The notes beneath the pieces are model-generated. The model did not search any database. It was not told the DNA's origin and saw nothing but the letters and a program-made list of their open reading frames with translations. Source: JBHELB01 sp041859045 (GTDB lineage: Bacteria; Hydrogenedentota; Hydrogenedentia; Hydrogenedentales; SLHB01). Taken from it: DNA of 39,123 nucleotides. The stretch covers positions 1-39,123 of the forward strand of contig JBHELB010000013.1 in NCBI GenBank assembly GCA_041859045.1, written 5' to 3'. Shown here in pieces: positions 1 through 8,179 of the stretch (the first letter of the stretch is position 1; the number at the start of each line of letters is the position of its first letter). The position numbers were made by a program, and so were the translations under genes.

Positions 1-72
1 GTCCGCTTGCCGGTAGCGTTTGCGGTAACTCGCTAGACTTGCCAAGGCGCGTTCTCCTGCCATGTTGCGGCC

Positions 73-136
73 CTCCCCCGGTAAGATCGCAAATGGCGCG
101 ACAACTTCTCCCCCGGTAAGATTTTAAACGGCGCGA
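73..136. repeat. Short tandem repeat, two degenerate copies, 35-nt period
   Basis: Two copies of a 29-nt unit lie at 73-101 and 108-136. Both begin with CTCCCCCGGTAAGAT and end with GGCGCGA, with a variable A-rich centre. They lie just upstream of the putative promoter of the M16 peptidase gene. No function is recognised. Apart from this repeat and the putative -10, I see nothing else in 1-291. Confidence 0.6.
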
Positions 137-152
137 TTCGGTGCTTGAGATT

Positions 153-161
153 TGGTACTAT
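153..161 (+). promoter_or_regulatory. Putative extended -10 promoter of the M16 peptidase gene
   Basis: The bases TGG-TACTAT match an extended -10 (TGn followed by a TATAAT-like hexamer). No convincing -35 is present. Transcription would start near 168 and leave a leader of about 120 nt before the ATG at 292. Confidence 0.35.
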
Positions 162-291
162 GACCATGTTGCTGTCTACCCTGATGTTCATGGCGACTGC
201 GGCATTTTCGCCCATTGAGTCGCGCATGGGCGGACCAATGGCATGAAGAAGAAACCATTGCGATAAGAACCCATCGCACAGGAGAACAAAT

Positions 292-3069
292 ATGGAGCGG
301 TTCCGTTTGCGTACGCGGTTGATCCTGCTGACGGCGAGTTTGCTTGTGCTGGCGACGGCGTTTCCGGCGTTTGGCGGCGAACGCCTCTATGCCTTCGAGC
401 AATCGCGGCTCGCCAACGGTTTGCGCGTGGTGTCGCTCGAGGATTTCTCGACGCCCATCGTTGCGGTTCAGGTCTGGTACCACGTCGGCTCGAAAAACGA
501 GCAGCTTTCGCGGCGGGGCTTCGCGCATATGTTCGAGCATATGATGTTCCGTGGCACAAAACTCGTGGGACCGGAGGAACACTTCGCGCTGCTGCGCCGT
601 ATTGGGGGAGACTGCAACGCCTTCACTTCGTTCGACTATACCGCGTACGTAAACACCGTGCCGTCGAATCAAGTCGCGCTGCCGCTATGGCTGGAAGCGG
701 ATCGCATGATGTTCCTCAACATCAGCCAAGAGAATTTCGACACGGAGCGCAATGTCGTCAAGGAGGAACTTCGGCAGGATTTCAACGAACCCTACGGCTC
801 CGTGTTTATGCAGTGCCTGCCCAAGGTCGTATCGAGCCCGGAATACCAGTGGCCGCCGATCGGGAACCTCGCGGGACTCGAGGCAGCGGGCAGTGATGAA
901 CTTCGGGCGTTTTGGGATCGCTACTACGTTCCCAGCAACGCCGTGCTCGTCGTGTGCGGCGCGGTCAAACACAAACAGGCGCGTGCGCTCGCGGAACGCT
1001 ACTTCGGCTGGCTCCCCGCGCTTCCCGAACCGCAGCGGCCGACGATCGCCGAACCGGAAACGGCCAAAACACCGGAAGTTACTATCGAGGAACGCCTTGG
1101 CCCGGTACCGATGGTAGGCTATCTCTTCCGCGGCGTGCCGGAAAACCATCCCGACGACATTGCATTGACTGTGCTCATGTCGATTCTCGGCAACGGCGAC
1201 AGCAGCCGTCTGTATGCTGACCTCGTGCAGAAGCGCCGTCTTGCCACGCGGGTGCTCGCGGAGGCGTATACCCAGGAGAAGATGGGTTTCATTGGCGCGG
1301 GCGCGGCGCTGCTGCCGGGCGTCGATCCGCAGGCGGCGCTTCAGGCGATCGACGATCACATCAAGACCATTATCGAGACTCCAGTGCCTGAGGCCGAACT
1401 CGCGAAAGCGAAAAACCAGCTTCGACGCGATCTCATCACGCAGACGTTGACCGTCGAGGGCAAGGCGAACGTGCTGGGGCGCACTGCGGCGCTCTTCGGC
1501 GATCCGGATATCGCCAATCGACTGCTTGAGGACGTGGACCGCGTGACTGTAGGGGATGTGCAACGCGTCGCGAAGGCGTACTTCAAGCCCGAGGCGCGCA
1601 CGGTGCTGCGCATCATGCCAAATCCGGACATGCCGCCCCTTGATCCGACGAAACTCGGAGTAGAAACCGCTGCCCAGAATGAGGCGGTCATCGCTTCGGA
1701 CCAGAAGGCGAAGATCGAACGGCCCGCGGACCAGCCAACGACGCCTCCGCAGGAGCAACTGCTGCGCGGTTTGCCCAAGGCCAAGCTCACGACGAAGCGA
1801 CTCGACAACGGATTGACGGTGGTCGTGGCGCAGAACAGGGAAGTTCCTTTCACGACGATGATGCTGGGACTGCGCTACGGCGCGTCGACGGAAGACCCCG
1901 CCGCGCCCGGCACCGCGGCGACGGCGCTTGCGATGTTGACGCGCGGCACGGAGCGCTACACCGCCGCGCAACTCGCTGAAGTACTAGAGTCGAATGCGCT
2001 TACCCTTGACGGCGCAGCGGATCTTGATGTGGCATCGGTAAGCGCGTCGGCGTTGGCGGACAAGCTTCCCCTGGCGATGGAGTTGATGGCGGAGGCTGTG
2101 CTGCGGCCGACCTTCCCGGAAGACGAATTTCAGTTGCTGCAACGTCAGCGGGCGATGGGGCTGAGCGTGAAAGAGCAGGACCCGTCCTATCTCGCGGAGC
2201 GTCAGTTGCGCCGAGTTATTTTTGCGGGAACGCCGTATGAGCGCTCCGCCCAGGGCGAACTCGAGGACGTCTCAAAGGTGACGACGCAGGGGCTGGCGAA
2301 ATGGTGGAAGACCTATGCTCGCCCCGATGCGGCGGTGTTGTATGTCGCGGGCGATGTGGAACCGGAACAGGCCGTTGCCCTTGCGCGCGCCCAGTTTGGC
2401 GGCTGGAAAGCAGACGCCCCCGCGCCCGCCGTGGCGAAGCCCACGATCCCCGCCGCACAACCGACGCATATTTATCTCATTGACGCGCCCGGCGCGGTGC
2501 AAAGCCAGATCCGCGTGGGCGCGCCCACGATCACCCGTGGACACCCGGACTACCACCTGTCGCGCGTGTTCACCCAGATCTACGGCGGTTCGATGACGAG
2601 CCGCCTGAGTACGTTCGTCCGCGTCAAACAGGGACTGACCTACGGCGCGGCGGGCGGCGTGGTGCCCCGGCGGTTCGCGGGGACGTTCTGGACCTCCACG
2701 TTCACCAAGTCGACCAGCACGGGCGAGACGGTCAAGGCCCTGCTCGAGGTGATCGACAGTATGAAAGACACGCCGCCGACGGCCGAAGAGCTGGACTCGG
2801 CGAAATCCTACCTGGTGGGAAGTTTCCCCAGCCAGCTCGAAACACCCCAGGACTTTGTCGCGTATCAGTGGATCATTGATTACTGCGGTCTTCCTAAGGA
2901 CTATCTCAATCAGGCGGTCAAGACTTATGCCCGCGCCTCAGCCCCGGGCGTGCAGCGCGTGTCCGAGGAAGTCGCCGATACCGGCAATCTCGCCATTGTC
3001 GTCGTGGGCGACGCAACGGCGATTTTGCCTCAGCTCGAGCCCATTGCCCCGGTGACGTTAATCAAGTAA
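292..3069 (+). CDS. Secreted M16 family zinc peptidase, two-domain (pitrilysin/PqqL-like)
   Basis: This 925-residue protein has an N-terminal signal sequence (basic start, hydrophobic stretch to about residue 28). Two M16 repeats follow. The first carries the inverted zinc motif HMFEH at residues 79-83, and the third ligand is expected in the VVKEEL segment near residues 158-159. The second half starts near residue 500. At the equivalent place it has GTAATALAML instead of HxxEH, so it is probably the non-catalytic partner that closes the chamber, as in other single-chain M16 proteins. It would degrade peptides in the periplasm. The ATG at 292 has an AGGAGA site 7 nt upstream. The gene stands alone; the next gene on the strand starts about 120 nt after it ends. 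Confidence 0.93.
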   Translation: MERFRLRTRLILLTASLLVLATAFPAFGGERLYAFEQSRLANGLRVVSLEDFSTPIVAVQVWYHVGSKNEQLSRRGFAHMFEHMMFRGTKLVGPEEHFALLRRIGGDCNAFTSFDYTAYVNTVPSNQVALPLWLEADRMMFLNISQENFDTERNVVKEELRQDFNEPYGSVFMQCLPKVVSSPEYQWPPIGNLAGLEAAGSDELRAFWDRYYVPSNAVLVVCGAVKHKQARALAERYFGWLPALPEPQRPTIAEPETAKTPEVTIEERLGPVPMVGYLFRGVPENHPDDIALTVLMSILGNGDSSRLYADLVQKRRLATRVLAEAYTQEKMGFIGAGAALLPGVDPQAALQAIDDHIKTIIETPVPEAELAKAKNQLRRDLITQTLTVEGKANVLGRTAALFGDPDIANRLLEDVDRVTVGDVQRVAKAYFKPEARTVLRIMPNPDMPPLDPTKLGVETAAQNEAVIASDQKAKIERPADQPTTPPQEQLLRGLPKAKLTTKRLDNGLTVVVAQNREVPFTTMMLGLRYGASTEDPAAPGTAATALAMLTRGTERYTAAQLAEVLESNALTLDGAADLDVASVSASALADKLPLAMELMAEAVLRPTFPEDEFQLLQRQRAMGLSVKEQDPSYLAERQLRRVIFAGTPYERSAQGELEDVSKVTTQGLAKWWKTYARPDAAVLYVAGDVEPEQAVALARAQFGGWKADAPAPAVAKPTIPAAQPTHIYLIDAPGAVQSQIRVGAPTITRGHPDYHLSRVFTQIYGGSMTSRLSTFVRVKQGLTYGAAGGVVPRRFAGTFWTSTFTKSTSTGETVKALLEVIDSMKDTPPTAEELDSAKSYLVGSFPSQLETPQDFVAYQWIIDYCGLPKDYLNQAVKTYARASAPGVQRVSEEVADTGNLAIVVVGDATAILPQLEPIAPVTLIK

Positions 3070-3187
3070 CCGGACGAGACCGGCTTGTTCGCGGGACGTT
3101 GCCGTAGTAAAGTGGGGGAATGTGCGGCGCACGCGGAAGCGTTGCGTTTCTATCCCCGGGAGCCGGGGCAACGAACAGGCGGATGGT

Positions 3188-4015
3188 ATGGGAAAGCGAT
3201 CGTATCTTTTTGAGACAGAGCCGATTACCAAAGGAGACATCGAGTTGTTCCGCAGGGAACTGGTGGTGTCTTTGGGACTCGACGGCGGCGAGGTCGACGA
3301 GGACCGGCTCGTGAGTTTTCTGCGAACCTCGTTTGGCGACGAGCGCACGAATCAAATCCGCGCGCTGGCGTCAAAGGACCTTTCTTTTTTCCGCGACTGC
3401 GATCCGGCTTCCACTAGCTACTCCGAGATACAAATTCTGAGTGTGCGCCGCGGGATGGCGGCGATCTTCGCGCACCGGCTGTTTCAGGAGGTGCTCGGGC
3501 GCTTTCCTGGACTACTCTACGAGATGGAGTTCATCGCGAAGTACGTGCAGAAGGACACAAACGTTGAGATTCATCCGCTTGCGACCATTGGCGTGCCGTT
3601 CGCGATTGACCACGGCCACGGCACCGTAATCGGCGCGACGGGCGTGATCGGGAACGGCGTGTTCATTTACCACGGGGTCACCCTTGGCGCGACGGGGAAG
3701 CGTTCGCGCACGGGCCGGCGGCATCCGATTGTCGGCGACAACGTCTTTTTCGGCAATGGCTCGCAGGTCTTGGGGCCGTCCATCATCGAGCGCGACACGA
3801 CGATTGCTTCCGATGCGGTCGTCGCGGATTCGTACGTGCATGCGGACGCAAAACTGTTCCTTAACGTGCGCGTGGCGGGCGTGATTGTGCCTGCGGGCGC
3901 GCGTATCTTCGCGGGTGACCCGGAGAACGGCCGTCGCTTCTGGGCGCAGCTCGAGGGCGAAGACGCGCCGCGCTGGGCCGAGTTCGCGAAGTTCAACCCT
4001 GCCGATTTCGACTGA
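3188..4015 (+). CDS. cysE: Serine O-acetyltransferase (CysE-like)
   Basis: The protein transfers acetyl from acetyl-CoA to L-serine, the first step of cysteine synthesis. From the ATG at 3188 it is 275 residues, close to the 273 of E. coli CysE. An N-terminal helical region contains the RDCDP segment (Asp72). A left-handed beta-helix of hexapeptide repeats follows, with the IDHGHG motif (Asp141, His142) and RRHP (His179), matching the catalytic Asp/His and the second His of the family. A GTG at 3122 would add 22 residues, but these resemble no family member and the G-rich stretch before it is too close. The site before 3188 (AGGCGG) is modest, so the start is uncertain. recG begins 6 nt after the stop, so the two are probably cotranscribed. 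Confidence 0.85.
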   Translation: MGKRSYLFETEPITKGDIELFRRELVVSLGLDGGEVDEDRLVSFLRTSFGDERTNQIRALASKDLSFFRDCDPASTSYSEIQILSVRRGMAAIFAHRLFQEVLGRFPGLLYEMEFIAKYVQKDTNVEIHPLATIGVPFAIDHGHGTVIGATGVIGNGVFIYHGVTLGATGKRSRTGRRHPIVGDNVFFGNGSQVLGPSIIERDTTIASDAVVADSYVHADAKLFLNVRVAGVIVPAGARIFAGDPENGRRFWAQLEGEDAPRWAEFAKFNPADFD

Positions 4016-4021
4016 CGCCTC

Positions 4022-6058
4022 GTGGATGCGCCCGTCGAGACCTTGCCGGGCATCGGCCCGAAACGTGCCTCGTTACTCGATGCGCTCGGCATTGTCACCG
4101 TGCGCGACCTTCTGTTGTACCTTCCCCGCGCATATCAAGACCGCCGAACCCTGACCCCCATCGCCGAGGCCGTCGCGGGCGAGACGATCACCGTCGAAGC
4201 GGAAGTCGTGTCGGCCAAGGCGCTGCGTTTGCGGGGGCGAATGAAGATGACCGTCGCGACGCTCCGCGACACGACCGGCACTATGCAAGCAACATGGTTC
4301 GGGCGCGACTTCATCGCGCGGGCGCTGCCGCAGGGCGCGCGCGGATTGTTCACCGGCCTAGTGGGCAACTACAAGGGGCTCGCGCTGAAAAATCCTGAGT
4401 ACGAACTGCTCAGCGGCGACGAGGAAGACCTGCTCAATACCGGCCGCGTGGTGCCGATTTACCGTCTCACCGACGGCGTCTCCCAACGCATGTTGCGTCG
4501 TTGGGTGCGGGACTCGCTCGAGATTGCCGCAGACCGCCTTGAGGATGCATTGCCGGAAAGCTTGCGTCTCGAACATGGATTTCCCGATGCGGGGCAGGCG
4601 TTGCGAATCGCGCATTTTCCCGCCGAGCCCGAGCAAGGACTTGCGGCCCGCAGTCGTTTTGCGTACGAGGAACTGCTCGCGATGCAGATCGGCATTCTGC
4701 GCATAAGGGCAGAGCAACGGACGCAGGTGAAGGGCTATCGACACACGCTCAATGGCCCGCACCTGCGAACGCTTCGCGCGCGGTTACCGTTCGCGCTAAC
4801 CGCTGCGCAACAGCGCGCCGTGGATGACCTGCTGGCCGATCTCGAAGCGCCGCGTCCGATGCTGCGGTTGCTCCAGGGCGATGTCGGATGCGGAAAGACC
4901 GTCGTGGCGCTGCACGCGATCGCGGCGGCGGCGGACGGCGGTTACCAGACGGCGCTTATGGCGCCGACGGAAATCTTGGCGGAACAACACGCGATCACTT
5001 TGCGCGAATCGCTCACCCCGTTGGGGATCGACGTCGCGTTGTTGACCGGTTCGACGCGTGAGGCGCGCACGGTGCGCGGGCGAGTGGCGGACGGTAATGC
5101 ACAGGTGATCGTGGGGACGCACGCGTTGGTGCAGCTTTCGGTTGAATTTGCGCGACTGGGACTGGTCATTGTCGATGAACAGCACCGGTTCGGGGTGATG
5201 CAGCGGCAAGCCCTTGCGGAGAAGGGGCTCAATCCCGATGTGCTGCATATGACCGCGACGCCTATCCCGCGCACGCTGGCCATCACGTTGTACGGCGGCA
5301 TGGACTTGTCCGTGATTGATGAGCTTCCGCCGGGGCGGCTTCCGGTGAAGACACGGCGCGTTCCTGCGGCAAAGCTCGAGGGACTCTATCAGTACGTGGC
5401 TGAACAGGCTAACAAAGGCTTCCAGACGTATGTCATCTGCCCGCTGGTGGATGAATCGGACGCAAAAGAACTCAAGGCCGCCACGGCGCATTTTGAGGAA
5501 TTGTCGAACGGACCGCTTACCGGGCTTTGCACGGGACTGTTGCACGGGCGCATGAAAGGGGACGAGAAGGAGGCGGTGATGCGCGCGTTCAAAGAGGGTG
5601 CGCTTGATGTGCTTGTCAGCACGACGGTGATCGAGGTGGGGATCGATGTGCCGCGCGCGACAACCATGATCATTGAGGACGCCGCACAATTTGGACTGAC
5701 GCAATTGCACCAGTTGCGCGGCCGCGTGGGGCGTGGGGGAGAGCAATCGCACTGCTTTTTGCTCGGCGCGCCCAAGACGCCTGAGGGGCGCAAGCGCCTG
5801 GAGATCTTCTGTGCGACAGCCAACGGTTTTGAGATTGCCGAGGCGGACTTGGAGATGCGCGGCCCGGGGGAATTCGCCGGTTTGCGGCAAGCGGGCCTGA
5901 GCGATCTGCGCGCTGCCGACCTTGTGCGCGATGCACGCCTGCTGGACCGGGCGCGGCGCGACGCGCAGGCATTGCTCGAAACCGATCCCACACTGCAACG
6001 CCCCGAACACGCGGCGCTGGCCGCACGCTCGGGGCGTTTCTCATCCGTGTCTATGTAG
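4022..6058 (+). CDS. recG: ATP-dependent DNA helicase RecG
   Basis: RecG remodels stalled replication forks and branched DNA. The 678-residue protein starts at a GTG, and its LPGIGPKRA helix-hairpin-helix-like start is typical. The OB-fold wedge domain (about residues 50-150) is followed by the helicase core. Walker A is GDVGCGKT at 286-293, the Walker B motif is DEQH at 385-388, and TATPIPRT, the STTVIEVGID segment and QLHQLRGRVGRG come later. Length and domain order are normal (E. coli 693). It follows cysE by 6 nt. Its stop is 2 nt from the stop of the convergent metallophosphoesterase gene, with no visible terminator between them. Confidence 0.97.
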   Translation: MDAPVETLPGIGPKRASLLDALGIVTVRDLLLYLPRAYQDRRTLTPIAEAVAGETITVEAEVVSAKALRLRGRMKMTVATLRDTTGTMQATWFGRDFIARALPQGARGLFTGLVGNYKGLALKNPEYELLSGDEEDLLNTGRVVPIYRLTDGVSQRMLRRWVRDSLEIAADRLEDALPESLRLEHGFPDAGQALRIAHFPAEPEQGLAARSRFAYEELLAMQIGILRIRAEQRTQVKGYRHTLNGPHLRTLRARLPFALTAAQQRAVDDLLADLEAPRPMLRLLQGDVGCGKTVVALHAIAAAADGGYQTALMAPTEILAEQHAITLRESLTPLGIDVALLTGSTREARTVRGRVADGNAQVIVGTHALVQLSVEFARLGLVIVDEQHRFGVMQRQALAEKGLNPDVLHMTATPIPRTLAITLYGGMDLSVIDELPPGRLPVKTRRVPAAKLEGLYQYVAEQANKGFQTYVICPLVDESDAKELKAATAHFEELSNGPLTGLCTGLLHGRMKGDEKEAVMRAFKEGALDVLVSTTVIEVGIDVPRATTMIIEDAAQFGLTQLHQLRGRVGRGGEQSHCFLLGAPKTPEGRKRLEIFCATANGFEIAEADLEMRGPGEFAGLRQAGLSDLRAADLVRDARLLDRARRDAQALLETDPTLQRPEHAALAARSGRFSSVSM

Positions 6059-6060
6059 GG

Positions 6061-7833
6061 CTATTCCTTTGGCGGGAACGCCGCGAACTGTAGCTCCTGA
6101 TTCGGATCCGCGAAGAGAATGTGGTGACTAAACCCGCCCGTGCGGTCGATTACCTTCGAAATGAACGTGTTCCAGCCTTTCTTGAGCGGAAGCGCCACCC
6201 ACTCCGGGTTGCGGCGTGTGCGGAAGAGGCGCTCATTGTCGATCATGACGTCGTTCACCAACACTTGCCCCATGTCATCGAAACGCACCTGCGCGTAGAC
6301 CACACGATCCGAAGGACTGTAGATCCCGCACAGGGCATACGCCAATGAGTTGTACGCCACTCCATATAGCGAGCCGACATTGAGAAATCCCGGGGCGAAA
6401 CTATCGATGGTTTTTAGCGGTTGCCAGGAGATTTTCGCGCCATTGTCCTCGAAAGTGTCGCCTTCTGTGTAGCCCTTTTCCGGCCCGAATTGTTTATACG
6501 CCCAAGGCAACGCGGTTTTCGGATCGGCAGGAAGATCGTCGGGGACGTCGCCGACCACGAAACGTCCGGCGACGCTCCAGTCAGGGGCGGAACGCATCGC
6601 AGCCGCGGGGAAGAACGGGACGTTTCCGGCGAGGCCGCGTTGCTCCGTGCCTTTGTAGCTCGCGGTGACGGAGTACATCGGCACTGGCAGCAGGCGATCG
6701 GCGGGCACCTCGAAATGGAGCACAATTTCCTGCGCGCCATGTTGCGGTACCGTGACGGTCTTCGGTAATGTCTCGCCAACCAAGCGCCATCCGTCATCGG
6801 CTAGGCCGCGCATCTGAATCGTCACCGCCACATCGTCCAATAGCCCATTATTAATCTTGATAACCATACCCGTTTTGATGTTGTTCGTGCCGAGGCCTTC
6901 CGGCATCAGCGCATCCACCGAAAACAGCTTGCGTGCATTGTCCTGCACCTCCGCCGGGGCCACCGAGGGCGACCACACCGCGCCGGGCTCGACGCACGAG
7001 ACCTTGGCATTGCTGCCTTCCACCGTGACAAGCCCGTAGTGCGGGAAACCGCCCAGTTCCGGTGCCTTGTTTTCCCCGCGCAACGCCGCGCCCTTGGTTG
7101 CGCCAAACACGATATGGTCCGCGCCGTTGATTTGCTGATACACCAACCGGTGCCAATGTCCGGCGACGATGGTTCTTGGGCGGTCGCCCAACGCTTTCTC
7201 GACCAACGGCCACTCGGTATTCGTGGGATCGGACCAGAAGGGGATATGCACGAATACAAACGTGTGGCGCGCGCCGCTGCTCTTTTTCAGGTCATCCTCG
7301 AGCCAATCCAACTGCTCTTTGCCCATGCGGGGCCCGGACTTTTCCCACGCGTCCTGCGCGTTCAGCAACACGAAGTGGCAGCCCTTGTAGTCGAACGAGG
7401 CATAGCTCTTGCCGATGTTTCGTTTCCACCAGCCCACCGATTTCTCGACGGAGATATCGTGATTGCCGGGGATCATCACCAACGGAACTTGGATTCGCTC
7501 GTAATGCTGCTTCGATGCCGCCCATTCCTTGTCCGCATCGGCCTCATCCGGCGTATACCCAGGGATCATGTCGCCGACCATGATGGCGAAGTCCGGGCGA
7601 AGCTGGTTGATTTCGTCGATAGCGCGGTCGAACACCGGCCATTCCGCCTCCTCCCCGCCGTAACGGTCGCCCACGATGGCGAATGTGAACTTCTGAGAGT
7701 CTGCCGGCAGCGGCCGCTCAATCACCGCGAGCCCCGGCGGGAACGGAGACGCAGTCTGATTTTCGGCGGCCATGACGGCTCCGCTGCTGAGAAACACCAT
7801 GACGACGATCAGGAAAACAACGCGACGCCACAT
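6061..7833 (-). CDS. Exported metallophosphoesterase of the calcineurin-like superfamily (GDR-type)
   Basis: The start is set at the ATG at 7833 because an AGGAGG site lies 9 nt upstream and a signal peptide follows directly (MWRR then a hydrophobic run to about residue 24). An upstream in-frame start at 7914 would put the signal peptide in the interior. The 590-residue protein has the superfamily motifs in order: VGDRYGG (motif I, with Tyr where the classic family has His), VGDMIPG, IPGNHD and VAGHWH. The C-terminal 250 residues look beta-rich and end in a jelly-roll-like segment (LPLKKGWNTF) seen in secreted carbohydrate-active proteins. The substrate is unknown. The enzyme probably acts on a phosphoester outside the cytoplasm. 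Confidence 0.85.
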   Translation of the reverse strand: MWRRVVFLIVVMVFLSSGAVMAAENQTASPFPPGLAVIERPLPADSQKFTFAIVGDRYGGEEAEWPVFDRAIDEINQLRPDFAIMVGDMIPGYTPDEADADKEWAASKQHYERIQVPLVMIPGNHDISVEKSVGWWKRNIGKSYASFDYKGCHFVLLNAQDAWEKSGPRMGKEQLDWLEDDLKKSSGARHTFVFVHIPFWSDPTNTEWPLVEKALGDRPRTIVAGHWHRLVYQQINGADHIVFGATKGAALRGENKAPELGGFPHYGLVTVEGSNAKVSCVEPGAVWSPSVAPAEVQDNARKLFSVDALMPEGLGTNNIKTGMVIKINNGLLDDVAVTIQMRGLADDGWRLVGETLPKTVTVPQHGAQEIVLHFEVPADRLLPVPMYSVTASYKGTEQRGLAGNVPFFPAAAMRSAPDWSVAGRFVVGDVPDDLPADPKTALPWAYKQFGPEKGYTEGDTFEDNGAKISWQPLKTIDSFAPGFLNVGSLYGVAYNSLAYALCGIYSPSDRVVYAQVRFDDMGQVLVNDVMIDNERLFRTRRNPEWVALPLKKGWNTFISKVIDRTGGFSHHILFADPNQELQFAAFPPKE

Positions 7834-7904
7834 GGGAAGGTACCTCCTTACGATTCCCGCCGCGGGTGTGCGTGGCCGCGACGGCTGTGCCCGATATTCT
7901 GCAT

Positions 7905-7913
7905 AGTCTAGCA
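7905..7913 (-). promoter_or_regulatory. Weak extended -10 candidate for the metallophosphoesterase gene
   Basis: On the minus strand the bases read TGC-TAGACT, an imperfect extended -10, about 70 nt upstream of the ATG at 7833. No clear -35 is visible. It lies back-to-back with the plus-strand candidate at 7955-7963. Confidence 0.25.
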
Positions 7914-7954
7914 CACGGACTAGGGGGGCAAAAATTCCCGTTTCAGCGATATTT

Positions 7955-8037
7955 TGCTACAATTGGCTTTCTTTGTGCTCGGGCTGAATAACAGACAGGC
8001 GGTGACGATGAAAGCGGTGCAGTTTGGCGCGGGAAAT
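7955..8037 (+). repeat. Partial duplicate of the mtlD promoter and first ten codons
   Basis: Bases 8006-8037 are identical to 9994-10025, the start of mtlD: 32 nt including the ATG and codons for MKAVQFGAGN. Upstream, both copies also have TGCTACAAT (7955-7963 here, 9930-9938 at mtlD) followed by a loosely similar TCTTTG...GGG...TGAA stretch, so promoter and start seem to have been copied together. After 8037 the similarity stops. The frame runs on as an unrelated 55-codon ORF (8008-8175) that looks non-functional. The minus-strand Asp-box gene lies between the copies. The rest of 8038-8179 holds only an 8-bp inverted repeat (8121-8128 with 8143-8150), possibly a weak terminator for that gene. 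Confidence 0.75.
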
Positions 8038-8179
8038 TTCCACGAATGTGCGTATTTCGCGGCGGCTGTCCCCGGCCTCTGGCTGCATTTTAGCACATGC
8101 TCGCCGCCGAAGAGGAAACGTCGCGCCAAACCATGTGGGATCTGGCGCGACCGGAGACAGTTCGAGTACGTCTGAAATG

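Noticed and set aside
685..1971. 428-codon minus-strand frame inside the M16 gene
   Set aside because: Arg-rich shadow of the M16 peptidase coding frame, with no start signal or family.
3122..3187. GTG start for the serine acetyltransferase at 3122
   Set aside because: The extra 22 residues match nothing in the family, and the G-rich stretch sits only 2-3 nt before the codon.
8121..8150. Strong terminator for the Asp-box gene at the TCGCGCCA/TGGCGCGA inverted repeat
   Set aside because: The 8-bp stem is real, but no U-run follows it on the minus strand, so it is mentioned only as a weak possibility.
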